64,000 nt of DNA from Streptomyces sp. CB02414 (GTDB taxonomy: Bacteria > Actinomycetota > Actinomycetes > Streptomycetales > Streptomycetaceae). Positions 51,007 to 59,816 of the stretch are shown in pieces. The stretch's first letter is position 1. Each line of letters begins with the position of its first letter. The position numbers and the translations under genes were made by a program. Location: the NCBI RefSeq assembly GCF_001905385.1, contig NZ_LIPF01000011.1, positions 124,001 through 188,000 on the forward strand, read 5' to 3'. The notes below the pieces were generated by a model. It searched no databases and was not told the origin of the DNA. It worked only from the letters and a program-made list of their open reading frames with translations.

Positions 51007-52491
51007 TTATGCCGCGAGGCGTGCCAGCGCCGCGTCGATGCGGGTCAGCGCCTTCTCCTTGCCCAGGACCTCCAGGGACTCGAAGAGGGGCAGGCCGACC
51101 GTGCGGCCGGTGACGGCGACGCGGACGGGGGCCTGGGCCTTGCCGAGCTTGAGGCCATGGGCCTCCCCGGCGGCCAGGACGGCCTCCTTGAGGGACTCCG
51201 GGGACGTCCAGTCGGCGGCGTCCAGCTTCTCCCGGGCCGTGCGCAGGAGCGCGTCCGAGCCCTCCTTCATCGCCTTCGTCCAGCTCGCCTCGTCGAAGAC
51301 CGGCTCCGGCAGGAACAGGAAGTCGACGTTGTCGGTGATCTCGGAGAGGACCTTGAGGCGGGTCTGCGCGTGCGGCGCGATCGCCTGCCACTTGGTCTCG
51401 TCGAAGTCCTCGGGCGCCCAGGGGGCGACGGGGGCCTTCAGCCAGGGGCGGCAGCGCTCGGTGAAGTCCTTGACCTCCAGCAGGCGGATGTGGTCGCCGT
51501 TGATCGCCTCGCACTTCTTGAGGTCGAAGCGGGCCGGGTTGGGCTGGACGTCGGAGACGTCGAAGGCCGCGACCATCTCCTCGATCGTGAAGATGTCCTG
51601 GTCGGCCGAGAGCGACCAGCCGAGGAGGGAGAGGTAGTTGAGCAGGCCCTCGGGGAGGAAGCCGCGCTCGCGGTACAGGTTGAGGCTCGACTGCGGGTCG
51701 CGCTTGGAGAGCTTCTTGTTGCCCTCGCCCATGACGTACGGCAGGTGGCCGAAGGCGGGGGTCTCCTTGGCGATGCCCAGCTCGGTCAGCGCCTTGTACA
51801 GGGCGATCTGGCGGGGAGTGGAGGAGAGCAGGTCCTCGCCGCGCAGGACGTGGGTGATCTCCATCAGGGCGTCGTCGACCGGGTTGACGAGCGTGTAGAG
51901 GGGGGCGCCGTTGGCGCGGACGATGCCGTAGTCCGGGACGTTCTCGGGGAGGTAGGTGATCTCGCCGCGGACCAGGTCCGTGAAGGTGATCGGCTCGTCG
52001 GGCATCCGGAAGCGGACGATGGGCTCGCGGCCCTGCGCCTTGTACTCCTCGGCCTGGGCGTCGCTCAGGTCGCGGCAGTGGCCGTCGTAGCCGGAGGGCT
52101 TGCCGGCGGCGCGGGCAGCCTCGCGGCGGGTGTCCAGCTCCTCCTGGGAGCAGTAGCAGCGGTAGGCGTGGCCGGCGTTCAGGAGCTTCTGGGCGACGTC
52201 CTGGTAGATGTCCATGCGCTGCGACTGGCGGTACGGCGCGTGGGGGCCGCCGATCTCGGGGCCCTCGTCCCAGTCGAAGCCCAGCCAGCGCATCGAGTCC
52301 AGGAGCTGCTCGTACGACTCCTCGGAGTCGCGGGCCGCGTCGGTGTCCTCGATGCGGAAGACCAGCGTGCCCTGGTGGTGCCGGGCGAACGCCCAGTTGA
52401 ACAGGGCCGTGCGGACCAGGCCCACGTGGGGGTTGCCGGTCGGCGAGGGGCAGAAACGGACACGGACTGCTGGGGCGGATGCGCTAGCCAC
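51007..52491 (-). CDS. gltX: Glutamyl-tRNA synthetase (probably non-discriminating)
   Basis: Charges tRNA-Glu and, in organisms without glutaminyl-tRNA synthetase, also tRNA-Gln, which is then converted by GatCAB. The 494-residue class I enzyme has the HIGH-like PSPTGNPHVGLVRTALFNW, FRIEDTDAARDSEESYEQLL and the KMSKS-like KKLSKRDPQSSL. The C-terminal anticodon-binding region is helical. I use GTG 52491, which overlaps the FAH-family gene's stop codon; a TTG nine bases earlier is the alternative. The tRNA genes it serves are 1.4 kb downstream. Non-discrimination is inferred from actinobacterial biology. Confidence 0.96.
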   Translation of the reverse strand: MASASAPAVRVRFCPSPTGNPHVGLVRTALFNWAFARHHQGTLVFRIEDTDAARDSEESYEQLLDSMRWLGFDWDEGPEIGGPHAPYRQSQRMDIYQDVAQKLLNAGHAYRCYCSQEELDTRREAARAAGKPSGYDGHCRDLSDAQAEEYKAQGREPIVRFRMPDEPITFTDLVRGEITYLPENVPDYGIVRANGAPLYTLVNPVDDALMEITHVLRGEDLLSSTPRQIALYKALTELGIAKETPAFGHLPYVMGEGNKKLSKRDPQSSLNLYRERGFLPEGLLNYLSLLGWSLSADQDIFTIEEMVAAFDVSDVQPNPARFDLKKCEAINGDHIRLLEVKDFTERCRPWLKAPVAPWAPEDFDETKWQAIAPHAQTRLKVLSEITDNVDFLFLPEPVFDEASWTKAMKEGSDALLRTAREKLDAADWTSPESLKEAVLAAGEAHGLKLGKAQAPVRVAVTGRTVGLPLFESLEVLGKEKALTRIDAALARLAA

Positions 52492-53260
52492 GCTTGACAA
52501 CCTTGTTGGTGAGAGTGCCGATGCCTTCGATGGTGACGGCGACCTCGTCGCCGACGTTGAGGGGGCCGACCCCAGCCGGGGTGCCCGTGAGGATCACGTC
52601 GCCGGGGAGCAGCGTCATGGCCTCGGAGATGTTGACGACCAGGTCCTCGATGGAGTGGATCATCTCGCTGGTGCGGCCGAGCTGGCGCTGCCCGCCGTTG
52701 ACCGTCAGCTGGATGGTCAGGTCGGCCGGGTCCAGGTCGGTCTCGACCCAGGGGCCCAGCGGGCAGGCGGAGTCGAAGCCCTTGGCCCGGGCCCACTGCT
52801 TCTCGCGGCGCTGCACGTCGCGGGCGGTGACGTCGTTGGCGCAGGTGTAGCCGAAGATCACGTCCTTGACGCGCTCGCGCGGCACCTCGCGGCACATGCG
52901 GCCGATGACGACGGCGAGCTCGGCCTCGTGGTGCAGTTCCTCGGAGAAGGAGGGGTACTGGATGGCGTCGCCGGGGCCGATGACCGAGGTGGACGGCTTG
53001 AAGAAGGCGAACGGGGCGTCGGGCACCTCGTTGCCGAGTTCGCGGGCGTGTTCGGCGTAGTTGCGGCCGAAGGCGACGACCTTGTTGGGCAGGACGGGCG
53101 GCAGCAGCCGCACCTTGCTCAGGGGCACCTTGGTGCCGGAGAGCTCGAAGTCCGCGAACGGGATGCCCTTGATGATGTCGAGGACGAGCTGGTCCGGCTG
53201 GTCGCCCTCGACCGCGCCGAAGGCGACGTTCCCGTCGATGGAGAACCTGGCGATGCGCAC
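52484..53260 (-). CDS. Fumarylacetoacetate hydrolase-family protein
   Basis: A 258-residue FAH-fold enzyme. Metal-ligand motifs include EELHHEAELAVVIGRM (glutamates of the metal site), FGYTCANDVTARDVQ and the C-terminal PGDVILTGTPAGVGPL. Family members are oxaloacetate decarboxylases, acylpyruvate hydrolases or catabolic hydratases/isomerases; which applies cannot be told. It precedes and overlaps gltX by eight bases, a conserved actinobacterial pairing. It is the first gene of the FAH-gltX unit. Confidence 0.9.
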   Translation of the reverse strand: MRIARFSIDGNVAFGAVEGDQPDQLVLDIIKGIPFADFELSGTKVPLSKVRLLPPVLPNKVVAFGRNYAEHARELGNEVPDAPFAFFKPSTSVIGPGDAIQYPSFSEELHHEAELAVVIGRMCREVPRERVKDVIFGYTCANDVTARDVQRREKQWARAKGFDSACPLGPWVETDLDPADLTIQLTVNGGQRQLGRTSEMIHSIEDLVVNISEAMTLLPGDVILTGTPAGVGPLNVGDEVAVTIEGIGTLTNKVVKRG

Positions 53261-53317
53261 GGGTTGCTTGGCCCCTTGCTGAGCTGGCTGGAGTCTGACG
53301 CTCCAGGCTAACGCGGC

Positions 53318-53502
53318 GGGCCTGCCCGGCGGATCAGGCCGGAGGAAAGCGACGGCACCTCACCAGTACAGGCGAGCGGGGTGTGGTGCGTGCAGCCGCA
53401 AGGCGGAGGAGGGCGCCAGGGCGGAGCCCTGGTAACCGACGACAACGCGGCAGATGTGCGTGCCGCACCCCGCGTCTCCGGCATGATCCGCCGGGCAGGC
53501 CC
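53318..53502. repeat. 185-bp fold-back repeat with 27-bp terminal inverted repeats (MITE-like)
   Basis: The ends 53318-53344 and 53476-53502 are inverted copies with 26 of 27 bases matching (beginning GGGCCTGCCCGGCGGATCA). Inner segments are also imperfectly complementary, and the centre has a perfect hairpin CCAGGGC-GGA-GCCCTGG (53416-53432). It contains no credible gene and no obvious target duplication. It fills the spacer before the FAH gene, where the remaining bases hold only that gene's promoter. Confidence 0.75.
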
Positions 53503-53616
53503 TCAAGGGCGGGCGCCTCGCGCATTACCGACATGCCCCGGGTGGAGGGGTGGTAGTGGCGCGGGCGCCCTGGTGCTCCCTGCGGCCGGCTGAACGTGCG
53601 GGGGCCGGCCGGCGTA

Positions 53617-53805
53617 CTACTGTGCGGCGGTGGCCGCGACCGGGACCTCCATGAGGACCGTGCGGCGGGGGTTGGCGGTCTGGGCGGGGAGCTCGACGGC
53701 GTGCTCCGGCTGCTCCGGCGTCTGCAGTTCGCCGGCGCCGTCGAGGTGCGCCAGCGTCGTGCGTCGCGGGTTGGCGATCTTGTGGAACATCATCGTCGTC
53801 TTCAC
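53617..53805 (-). CDS. Small protein with duplicated ANPRRTxL motif
   Basis: A 62-residue product from GTG 53805: MKTTMMFHKIANPRRTTLAH, an acidic middle part, then TANPRRTVLMEVPVAATAAQ. The seven-residue ANPRRTxL motif occurs twice. Such short proteins are seen in Streptomyces, but I know no function. It lies between the fold-back repeat and the long upstream region of conservon 1. A dyad resembling a BldD site is about 150 bp upstream. It may be a real small gene or, less likely, chance coding. Confidence 0.6.
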   Translation of the reverse strand: MKTTMMFHKIANPRRTTLAHLDGAGELQTPEQPEHAVELPAQTANPRRTVLMEVPVAATAAQ

Positions 53806-54407
53806 GGTTGTACGGAACCCTGTCGTGTCCGGGCGCCGGAGGGGCTGCAAGAAGCCCTGCGAGGGCGCGGGTTGTCGGTTTTGCCTTCTCTGTAAAGCGT
53901 CAGGCTAAACATGCGATTCCCCGCGACTCCGGCCGGGGCCCAGGATGAGCATGTGAGTTTGCTCACTTATCAAGGGTCAAACCGGTCAATTCCGACCGCC
54001 ACATCACTCCGACGAAACCGACATTGCCCACCTGAAGCCCTCATTCCGCTGCTGATCATGTCGACTGGGACACCTGCTCGCCGTCGGCGACTCGCGGGCA
54101 TACGTCCGGTTTCGGGTTGATCATTTTCTACATCCGGTGACTCGCCCCTCACGTGCTGTCACCTATGTCACGGCCTGGCCCACGGGCCTTGTTGGAGATC
54201 CGGCACTGTGCTGGAATTCCACGGACCGCTGCGGGATCGAGCCGGCGCACAGGGGGCGCACACCAGCGCCGAGCGGCGGCGAGAAGGGGGAACCAGCGCC
54301 GGTCACTCACGACCACCACGGGGGCGTATTCAGGGCGCCCCTATGACGCCGACACCGTGCCCAGCCGTTCACGCGGCCGGGTGCCTGGTCCAGAGGTTGC
54401 GACGCTA
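53806..54407. other. 602-bp upstream region of conservon 1
   Basis: No credible gene here: open frames give Arg/Thr/Ser-rich translations. The A+T-richer segment 53900-54200 probably holds promoters for cvnA1 and the 62-residue gene. It includes a GTGAG-N4-CTCAC dyad at 53953-53966. The cvnA1 reading frame stays open upstream to 54153 but loses protein character before 54408. Confidence 0.55.
53953..53967 (-). promoter_or_regulatory. BldD-box-like element AGTGA-N6-TCAC
   Basis: On the minus strand AGTGAGCAAACTCAC resembles the BldD consensus AGTGA-n-TCACC. It also forms a GTGAG/CTCAC dyad. It is 148 bp upstream of the 62-residue gene and about 440 bp upstream of cvnA1. Confidence 0.35.
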
Positions 54408-57400
54408 GTGCAGGGACGTTTCAAGAGGGATGGCAGCGCTTCGGCGGAGCCGGAGCCGCAGCACGGCGGGACTGGCCCCAAGGCCGTCAGCTCCTCGCCC
54501 CAGCACGCCCAGAACCCGGGCCAGGACCGGCCGAGCGACAGCGGGGACGGCGCCGGGCGCCCGGGGCAGGGCACGGCAGCCTCCGCTTCCGGCCAGCAGC
54601 CGCCCGCGAAGCCGGCCAAGGGCTCGACCGGCCCCGGCCCGCGAATAGCCCTGCGCAACTGGCGGATCTCCACCCGCCTGGTGTCGCTGCTCGCGCTCCC
54701 GGTGGTCGCGGCCACCTCGCTGGGCGCGATGCGCATCAGCCAGTCGGTCGACGACATCCAGCAGCTCGACAACATGAAGCTGCTGACCGAGATGACCAAG
54801 CAGGCCACCGAACTGGCCCACGCCCTGCAGGAGGAGCGCGACCAGTCCGCCGGTCCGCTGGCGCACGGCTCGTCCTCCGGTGCGATCGCCGTCAAGGGCG
54901 ACCGGGAGAAGACCGACCGGGCCCGGAAGAACTTCCTCGACAGCTCCGAGGCGATCGACGCCGCCAGCAAGGACGGCAACCTCGTCGGCGTCCGCGACAG
55001 CCTCGTCGGTCTCGCCGGAGACCTGAACGACCTGGAGCGCATCCGCAGCACCGCCTACCAGGCCGAGGACAACTCGACGCAGACCGTCGAGGCGTACCAC
55101 CGCCTGATCACCCACCTGCTCGACCTCTCGCAGGACATGGCGGAAGCCACCAGCAACCCCGAGATGATCCAGCGCACGCGAACCCTGGCGGCCTTCTCCT
55201 CCGCCAAGGAGTACGCGTCCATCCAGCGCGCGGTCCTCGCGGCGGCGCTCCCGGCGAGCAACACCGGCAAGCCCGACCTCGCGGAGAACGACCGGCTGTA
55301 CGCCGAGTCCGCGCTGCAGAGCCAGAAGTCCGAGATCCGCAGCTTCACCAGCATCTACGGCGACGGCGCCGAGGAACTCCTCAAGCCGATCTCCGAGGGC
55401 AACCCGGTCATCGAGTCCTCCGACGCGTACGCGGGCCGCGCGCTCGCCAAGCAGGGCGCCCTCGGCGGACTGGACAAGCGGTCCTACCAGGACTGGCTGG
55501 ACGACTCCTCCACCAAGATCCAGCAGATGAAGAACATCGAGCTGAAGCTGCTGGAGGACATGGAGCAGCAGGCCCGTGAGCTGCGCAGCGAGTCCGAGCG
55601 CGAGGCGATCATCTCGGGTGTCGTGATCCTGCTGGTGCTCGGTGTCTCCCTGGTCGGCGCCTTCGTCGTGGCCCGCTCCATGATCCGCTCGCTGCGCCGC
55701 CTGGAGGACACCGCGACCAAGGTCGCCCAGGACCGTCTGCCCGAGCTGGTCAAGCAGCTCTCGGAGACCGACCCGCAGGACGTCGACACCTCGGTGGAGT
55801 CGGTCGGCGTGCACTCCCGGGACGAGATCGGCCGCGTGGCCGCGGCCTTCGACGACGTGCACCGCGAGGCGGTCCGCCTCGCTGCCGAGCAGGCCCTGCT
55901 GCGGGGCAACGTCAACGCGATGTTCACCAACCTCTCGCGCCGTTCCCAGGGCCTCATCCAGCGTCAGCTCTCGCTCATCTCCGAGCTGGAGTCCCGCGAG
56001 GCCGACCCGGACCAGCTGTCCTCGCTCTTCAAGCTCGACCACCTCGCGACGCGCATGCGCCGTAACGGTGAGAACCTCCTCGTCCTCGCCGGTGAGGAGC
56101 CGGGCCGGCGCTGGACCCGCCCGGTCCCGCTGGTCGACGTGCTCCGTGCCGCCGCCTCCGAGGTGGAGCAGTACGAGCGCATCGAGCTGGCCTCCGTGCC
56201 GACCACCGAGGTCGCCGGCCGCGTGGTCAACGACCTCGTGCACCTGCTCGCCGAGCTGCTGGAGAACGCGACCTCGTTCTCCTCCCCGCAGACCAAGGTC
56301 AAGGTCACCGGTCACGCGCTGCCGGACGGCCGCGTGCTGATCGAGATCCACGACACCGGCATCGGCCTCTCCCCCGAGGACCTCGCCGCGATCAACGAGC
56401 GGCTCGCCTCGCCGCCCACCGTGGACGTCTCCGTCTCCCGCCGCATGGGCCTGTTCGTGGTCGGCCGCCTCTCGCAGCGCCACGGCATCCGCATCCAGCT
56501 GCGGCCGTCGGACTCCGGTGGTACGACCGCGCTGGTCATGCTGCCCGTCGACGTCGCCCAGGGCGGCCGCAAGCCGCAGCCCAAGCCCGGTCAGGGCGCC
56601 GGCAACGGCGGTCCGGCCGCGGCCCAGGCGGCCGCGGGTGTCGCGGCGGCCCGGCGCGGTGGCGGCCAGGGCGGCGGTGCGCTCGGCGGTGGTGGCGGTG
56701 CCTTCGGTGGTGGCGGTGGGGCCCTCGGCGCCGGTGCGCCGGGCGGTGGCCGGCTCGCCGCCGGTCAGGGGCCGCGGGCCGCTCTGCCCGGGCGTGACGC
56801 GGGCGGGCGCCCGGGTGCGCCGGGCGGCGCGCGCGGACCCCAGTCCCCCGCGGGCCCGGGTCAGCAGAACCGGCCGGCCCCGGCCGGCGCGGGCGCGGGT
56901 GCCGGACAGGCCCCCGGTGCTCCGCAGGGCCTGCAGGCCGCGGGCATGAGCGCGCCGCAGGGCAACGCGCCCCAGGGCAACGCTCCGCAGGGCCAGGACA
57001 TGTTCGGTGGCGGACGCGGTCCCTCCGCGCCCTCGCAGCGCGGGAAGCGCCGGGGAGGCGGTGGCGGCGACGCCGAGCAGGGCCGTCGGCCGCAGCTGCC
57101 GCCGCGCGGCGGACCGCGGGCCGAGCTGCCCGGCGGCAACCCGCAGCCCCGCACGCCCAGCTGGAGCGACGAGAACGCGCAGCCGTCCGTGCCGCGCGCC
57201 TCGCTGGACGTCCCGCGCGGCCACGAGGAGCCGGACAGCTCCCGTACGAACCGCACCGCGCGCCACGACGACCGGCAGGGTCCGGGCTCGACCGCGGAGA
57301 TGCCGGCGGTCCCCAGCCTCGGTGAGCCCCAGGGCCCCGGTGCCACGGCCGAGTTCGCCCGTCCCGACTTCGACGCCCCGGCACCGCGCCAGGAGGACCC

Positions 57401-58265
57401 GCAGAGCACCGGGCAGTTCGCCCAGCCGGGCCAGGACCCGTTCGGTCAGGACCGGCAGAACGCGTTCGGTCAGGACCAGTACGGCGCGAACGCGCAGCCG
57501 GGCGACCGGTTCGCGCGGCCCGAGCCGGCCGCCCCGCAGCAGAACGGCGCCTTCGTCCGCTCGGACGTCTTCGGCAGACAGCCCGGCCAGGGGCACGACA
57601 ACGGCTCGACCGGCCAGCACCGCCTGCCGGGGCACGAGAACCCGGCCGTCACCGGCCAGTTCGAGCGCCCGCAGGGGACCGGCACGCACGGCGGCAACGA
57701 CTTCGCCGCTCCGCGGCCGCCCGTCCCGCAGCAGCGTCCCACCGCCCAGGAGCCCCAGATCGGGACCGCCGCGCAGCGGCCGGAAGACGCCTGGGCGCTG
57801 CCCCCGGCCTCCGGCCCGGGTGACGGACGTACGCCGCTGTTCGACACGCTGGAGACCAACTGGTTCCACGGCGACCGTGAGGGGCGGGCTCAGCAGAGCG
57901 CGCCGGCCGCGTCGCCGGAGCCGCAGGCGGCCCAGCCCCAGACCCCGGCGGCCCCTCAGCGGCCCGCCGCCTCCGCCTGGCGGAGCTCGCCGAACGACGA
58001 CCTCGTCCGGCAGGCCGAGCGTGTCCGGCAGCCGGCCGCGGGCGGGATCACCACCTCCGGCCTGCCGCGCCGGGTGCCCCGGGCCAACCTCGTCCCGGGC
58101 ACGGCTCAGCAGCAGTCGAACCAGAACGGTCCGGCGGTCTCGCGTGCGCCCGACGACGTGCGCGGCCGGCTGACCAATCTCCGTCGGGGAATCGCACAGG
58201 GCCGTCAGGCCGGTACCAACCAGACCGGCAGCTACCCGCGGCCCACTCACCAGCAGGAGCGTTAG
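54408..58265 (+). CDS. cvnA1: CvnA1: membrane sensor, histidine-kinase-like (conservon 1)
   Basis: The membrane component of a Streptomyces conservon, a GTPase-linked signalling complex resembling eukaryotic G-protein receptors. From GTG 54408 it has 1285 residues: a low-complexity cytosolic N-terminus; TM1 (RLVSLLALPVVAATSLGAM); an extracellular nitrate/sulfonate-sensor-like helical domain; TM2 (ISGVVILLVLGVSLVGAFVV); a HAMP segment; a dimerisation region; and a HATPase domain (LAELLENATSFSSP, IEIHDTGIGLSPEDLAA). A long Gly/Pro/Gln-rich disordered region then leads to a conserved tail (AGGITTSGLPRRVPRANLV..VSRAPDDVRGRL). A canonical phospho-histidine box is not evident. The start codon is uncertain. 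Confidence 0.9.
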   Translation: MQGRFKRDGSASAEPEPQHGGTGPKAVSSSPQHAQNPGQDRPSDSGDGAGRPGQGTAASASGQQPPAKPAKGSTGPGPRIALRNWRISTRLVSLLALPVVAATSLGAMRISQSVDDIQQLDNMKLLTEMTKQATELAHALQEERDQSAGPLAHGSSSGAIAVKGDREKTDRARKNFLDSSEAIDAASKDGNLVGVRDSLVGLAGDLNDLERIRSTAYQAEDNSTQTVEAYHRLITHLLDLSQDMAEATSNPEMIQRTRTLAAFSSAKEYASIQRAVLAAALPASNTGKPDLAENDRLYAESALQSQKSEIRSFTSIYGDGAEELLKPISEGNPVIESSDAYAGRALAKQGALGGLDKRSYQDWLDDSSTKIQQMKNIELKLLEDMEQQARELRSESEREAIISGVVILLVLGVSLVGAFVVARSMIRSLRRLEDTATKVAQDRLPELVKQLSETDPQDVDTSVESVGVHSRDEIGRVAAAFDDVHREAVRLAAEQALLRGNVNAMFTNLSRRSQGLIQRQLSLISELESREADPDQLSSLFKLDHLATRMRRNGENLLVLAGEEPGRRWTRPVPLVDVLRAAASEVEQYERIELASVPTTEVAGRVVNDLVHLLAELLENATSFSSPQTKVKVTGHALPDGRVLIEIHDTGIGLSPEDLAAINERLASPPTVDVSVSRRMGLFVVGRLSQRHGIRIQLRPSDSGGTTALVMLPVDVAQGGRKPQPKPGQGAGNGGPAAAQAAAGVAAARRGGGQGGGALGGGGGAFGGGGGALGAGAPGGGRLAAGQGPRAALPGRDAGGRPGAPGGARGPQSPAGPGQQNRPAPAGAGAGAGQAPGAPQGLQAAGMSAPQGNAPQGNAPQGQDMFGGGRGPSAPSQRGKRRGGGGGDAEQGRRPQLPPRGGPRAELPGGNPQPRTPSWSDENAQPSVPRASLDVPRGHEEPDSSRTNRTARHDDRQGPGSTAEMPAVPSLGEPQGPGATAEFARPDFDAPAPRQEDPQSTGQFAQPGQDPFGQDRQNAFGQDQYGANAQPGDRFARPEPAAPQQNGAFVRSDVFGRQPGQGHDNGSTGQHRLPGHENPAVTGQFERPQGTGTHGGNDFAAPRPPVPQQRPTAQEPQIGTAAQRPEDAWALPPASGPGDGRTPLFDTLETNWFHGDREGRAQQSAPAASPEPQAAQPQTPAAPQRPAASAWRSSPNDDLVRQAERVRQPAAGGITTSGLPRRVPRANLVPGTAQQQSNQNGPAVSRAPDDVRGRLTNLRRGIAQGRQAGTNQTGSYPRPTHQQER

Positions 58266-58688
58266 TTGAGCCCGATGAGCCAGGCGGCACAGAACCTCAA
58301 CTGGTTGATCACGAATTTCGTGGACAACACCCCGGGGGTGTCCCACACCGTCGTCGTGTCCGCCGACGGACTCCTCCTGGCGATGTCGGAGGGCTTCCCG
58401 CGCGACCGCGCGGACCAGCTCGCGGCCGTCGCCTCGGGGCTCACCTCGCTGACCGCGGGGGCGTCCCGGATCTTCGAGGGCGGCAACGTGGCACAGACGG
58501 TCGTGGAGATGGAACGCGGGTTCCTCTTCCTCATGTCCGTCTCGGACGGCTCTTCCCTGGCCGTCCTCGCCCACCCGGAGTGCGACATCGGCCTCGTCGG
58601 CTACGAGATGGCGCTCCTGGTCGACCGCGCGGGCGCGGTGCTCACGCCCGACCTGCGCGCCGAGCTACAAGGAAGTCTGCTCCACTGA
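58266..58688 (+). CDS. cvnB1: CvnB1: roadblock/LC7-domain protein (conservon 1)
   Basis: A 140-residue roadblock/LC7-fold protein that is thought to control the GTPase CvnD. It reads MSPMSQAAQNLNWLITNFVD, GVSHTVVVSADGLLLAMSEG and ASRIFEGGNVAQTVVEMERG. I prefer the TTG at 58266, six bases after GGAG and equivalent to the GTG of cvnB2; ATG 58275 is the alternative. It overlaps nothing but follows the cvnA1 stop directly. It is nearly identical to CvnB2, differing at only about a dozen positions. Confidence 0.93.
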   Translation: MSPMSQAAQNLNWLITNFVDNTPGVSHTVVVSADGLLLAMSEGFPRDRADQLAAVASGLTSLTAGASRIFEGGNVAQTVVEMERGFLFLMSVSDGSSLAVLAHPECDIGLVGYEMALLVDRAGAVLTPDLRAELQGSLLH

Positions 58689-58799
58689 TCGGCCCCGGCA
58701 CCACCCGTGTTACCAAATCACCGTCCGGCCGCCACAATCCCCCCACCGGCCTCGTCAGACGGCACGACTGACCAACCTGCTGTCCCGCCCGGAGGATTC

Positions 58800-59198
58800 A
58801 TGACCCCGCCCACCGCCTCTCATGATCCGTACGCGGAGCCGTACGAGGACGAGGGCGACCAGCCGCTGGTACGTCCGTACGCGATGACCGGTGGCCGGAC
58901 CAGGCCGCGCTATCAGCTCGCCATCGAGGCGCTGATCAGCACGACGGCCGACCCGGCAGCGCTCATGGGGCTCCTGCCCGAGCACCAGCGCATCTGCCAC
59001 CTGTGCCGCGAGGTGAAGTCGGTGGCCGAGGTGTCGGCCCTGCTGGCCATGCCGCTGGGTGTGGCCAGGATCCTGGTCGCGGACCTCGCGGAGGCCGGGA
59101 TGGTCGCGGTTCACCAGCCGGGCGGCGACGAGAACAACGGCGGTGCGCCGGACGTGACACTGCTCGAAAGGGTGCTCAGTGGACTTCGAAAGCTCTGA
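58800..59198 (+). CDS. cvnC1: CvnC1: DUF742 protein (conservon 1)
   Basis: A 132-residue DUF742 protein with an acidic N-terminus (HDPYAEPYEDEGDQPLVRPY) and a winged-helix-like core (HQRICHLCREVKSVAEVSAL, GVARILVADLAEAGMVAVH). The ATG at 58800 has GGAGGA just upstream. It overlaps the start of cvnD1 by 20 bases, implying coupled translation. It is thought to be part of the CvnA-D complex; the exact role is not known. Confidence 0.93.
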   Translation: MTPPTASHDPYAEPYEDEGDQPLVRPYAMTGGRTRPRYQLAIEALISTTADPAALMGLLPEHQRICHLCREVKSVAEVSALLAMPLGVARILVADLAEAGMVAVHQPGGDENNGGAPDVTLLERVLSGLRKL

Positions 59199-59754
59199 CG
59201 GAGGGCGGGCGACCACCTCCGCGAAGATCGTGGTGGCCGGCGGCTTCGGCGTCGGCAAGACCACGTTCGTGGGCGCCGTCTCCGAGATCAACCCCCTGCG
59301 CACGGAGGCCGTGATGACCTCCGCCAGCGCCGGGATCGACGACCTCACGCACGCCGGGGACAAGACGACCACCACGGTCGCCATGGACTTCGGCCGCATC
59401 ACGCTCGACCAGGACCTGATCCTCTACCTGTTCGGCACGCCCGGCCAGGACCGCTTCTGGTTCATGTGGGACGACCTGGTGCGCGGCGCGATCGGCGCGG
59501 TCGTGCTCTGCGACACCCGCCGGCTGGCCGACTGCTTCCCGGCGGTGGACTACTTCGAGAACAGCGGCCTGCCCTTCGTCGTCGCCCTGAACGGCTTCGA
59601 CGGACAGCAGCCGTACTCGCCGGACGAGGTCCGGGAGGCGCTGCAGATCGGCCCGGACACCCCGATCATCACGACCGACGCCCGGCACCGCGCCGACGCG
59701 AAGAGCGCGCTGATCACGCTGGTGGAACACGCGCTGATGGCGCGCCTGCGGTAG
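59179..59754 (+). CDS. cvnD1: CvnD1: Ras-like small GTPase (conservon 1)
   Basis: A 191-residue Ras-superfamily GTPase of the bacterial conservon type. G1 is VVAGGFGVGKTTFVGAVSEI, G3 is LFGTPGQDRFWFMWDDLVRG, and the G4 position reads ALNGFD instead of NKxD. Replacement of the G4 Lys by Gly is typical of this family and may alter guanine specificity. The ATG follows an in-frame overlap with cvnC1. It is the last gene of conservon 1, followed by a palindrome and a hairpin terminator. Confidence 0.94.
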   Translation: MDFESSDGGRATTSAKIVVAGGFGVGKTTFVGAVSEINPLRTEAVMTSASAGIDDLTHAGDKTTTTVAMDFGRITLDQDLILYLFGTPGQDRFWFMWDDLVRGAIGAVVLCDTRRLADCFPAVDYFENSGLPFVVALNGFDGQQPYSPDEVREALQIGPDTPIITTDARHRADAKSALITLVEHALMARLR

Positions 59755-59787
59755 TACGCGGGCCGTAGCAGCCAAGTCGGAAGTGAT

Positions 59788-59805
59788 CTACGGCAGTTGC
59801 CGTAG
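59788..59805. promoter_or_regulatory. Perfect dyad CTACGGCA-GT-TGCCGTAG after cvnD1
   Basis: Eight-bp arms around GT, 33 bp past the cvnD1 stop codon. It could form part of the conservon-1 terminator or be a separate operator. Confidence 0.5.
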
Positions 59806-59816
59806 GCGACCCGGAG

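Noticed and set aside
54153..54407. In-frame upstream extension of cvnA1
   Set aside because: The frame is open, but its translation (Arg/Pro/Gly-rich) lacks the character of the protein. CvnA homologs start close to the QGRFKRDGS segment.
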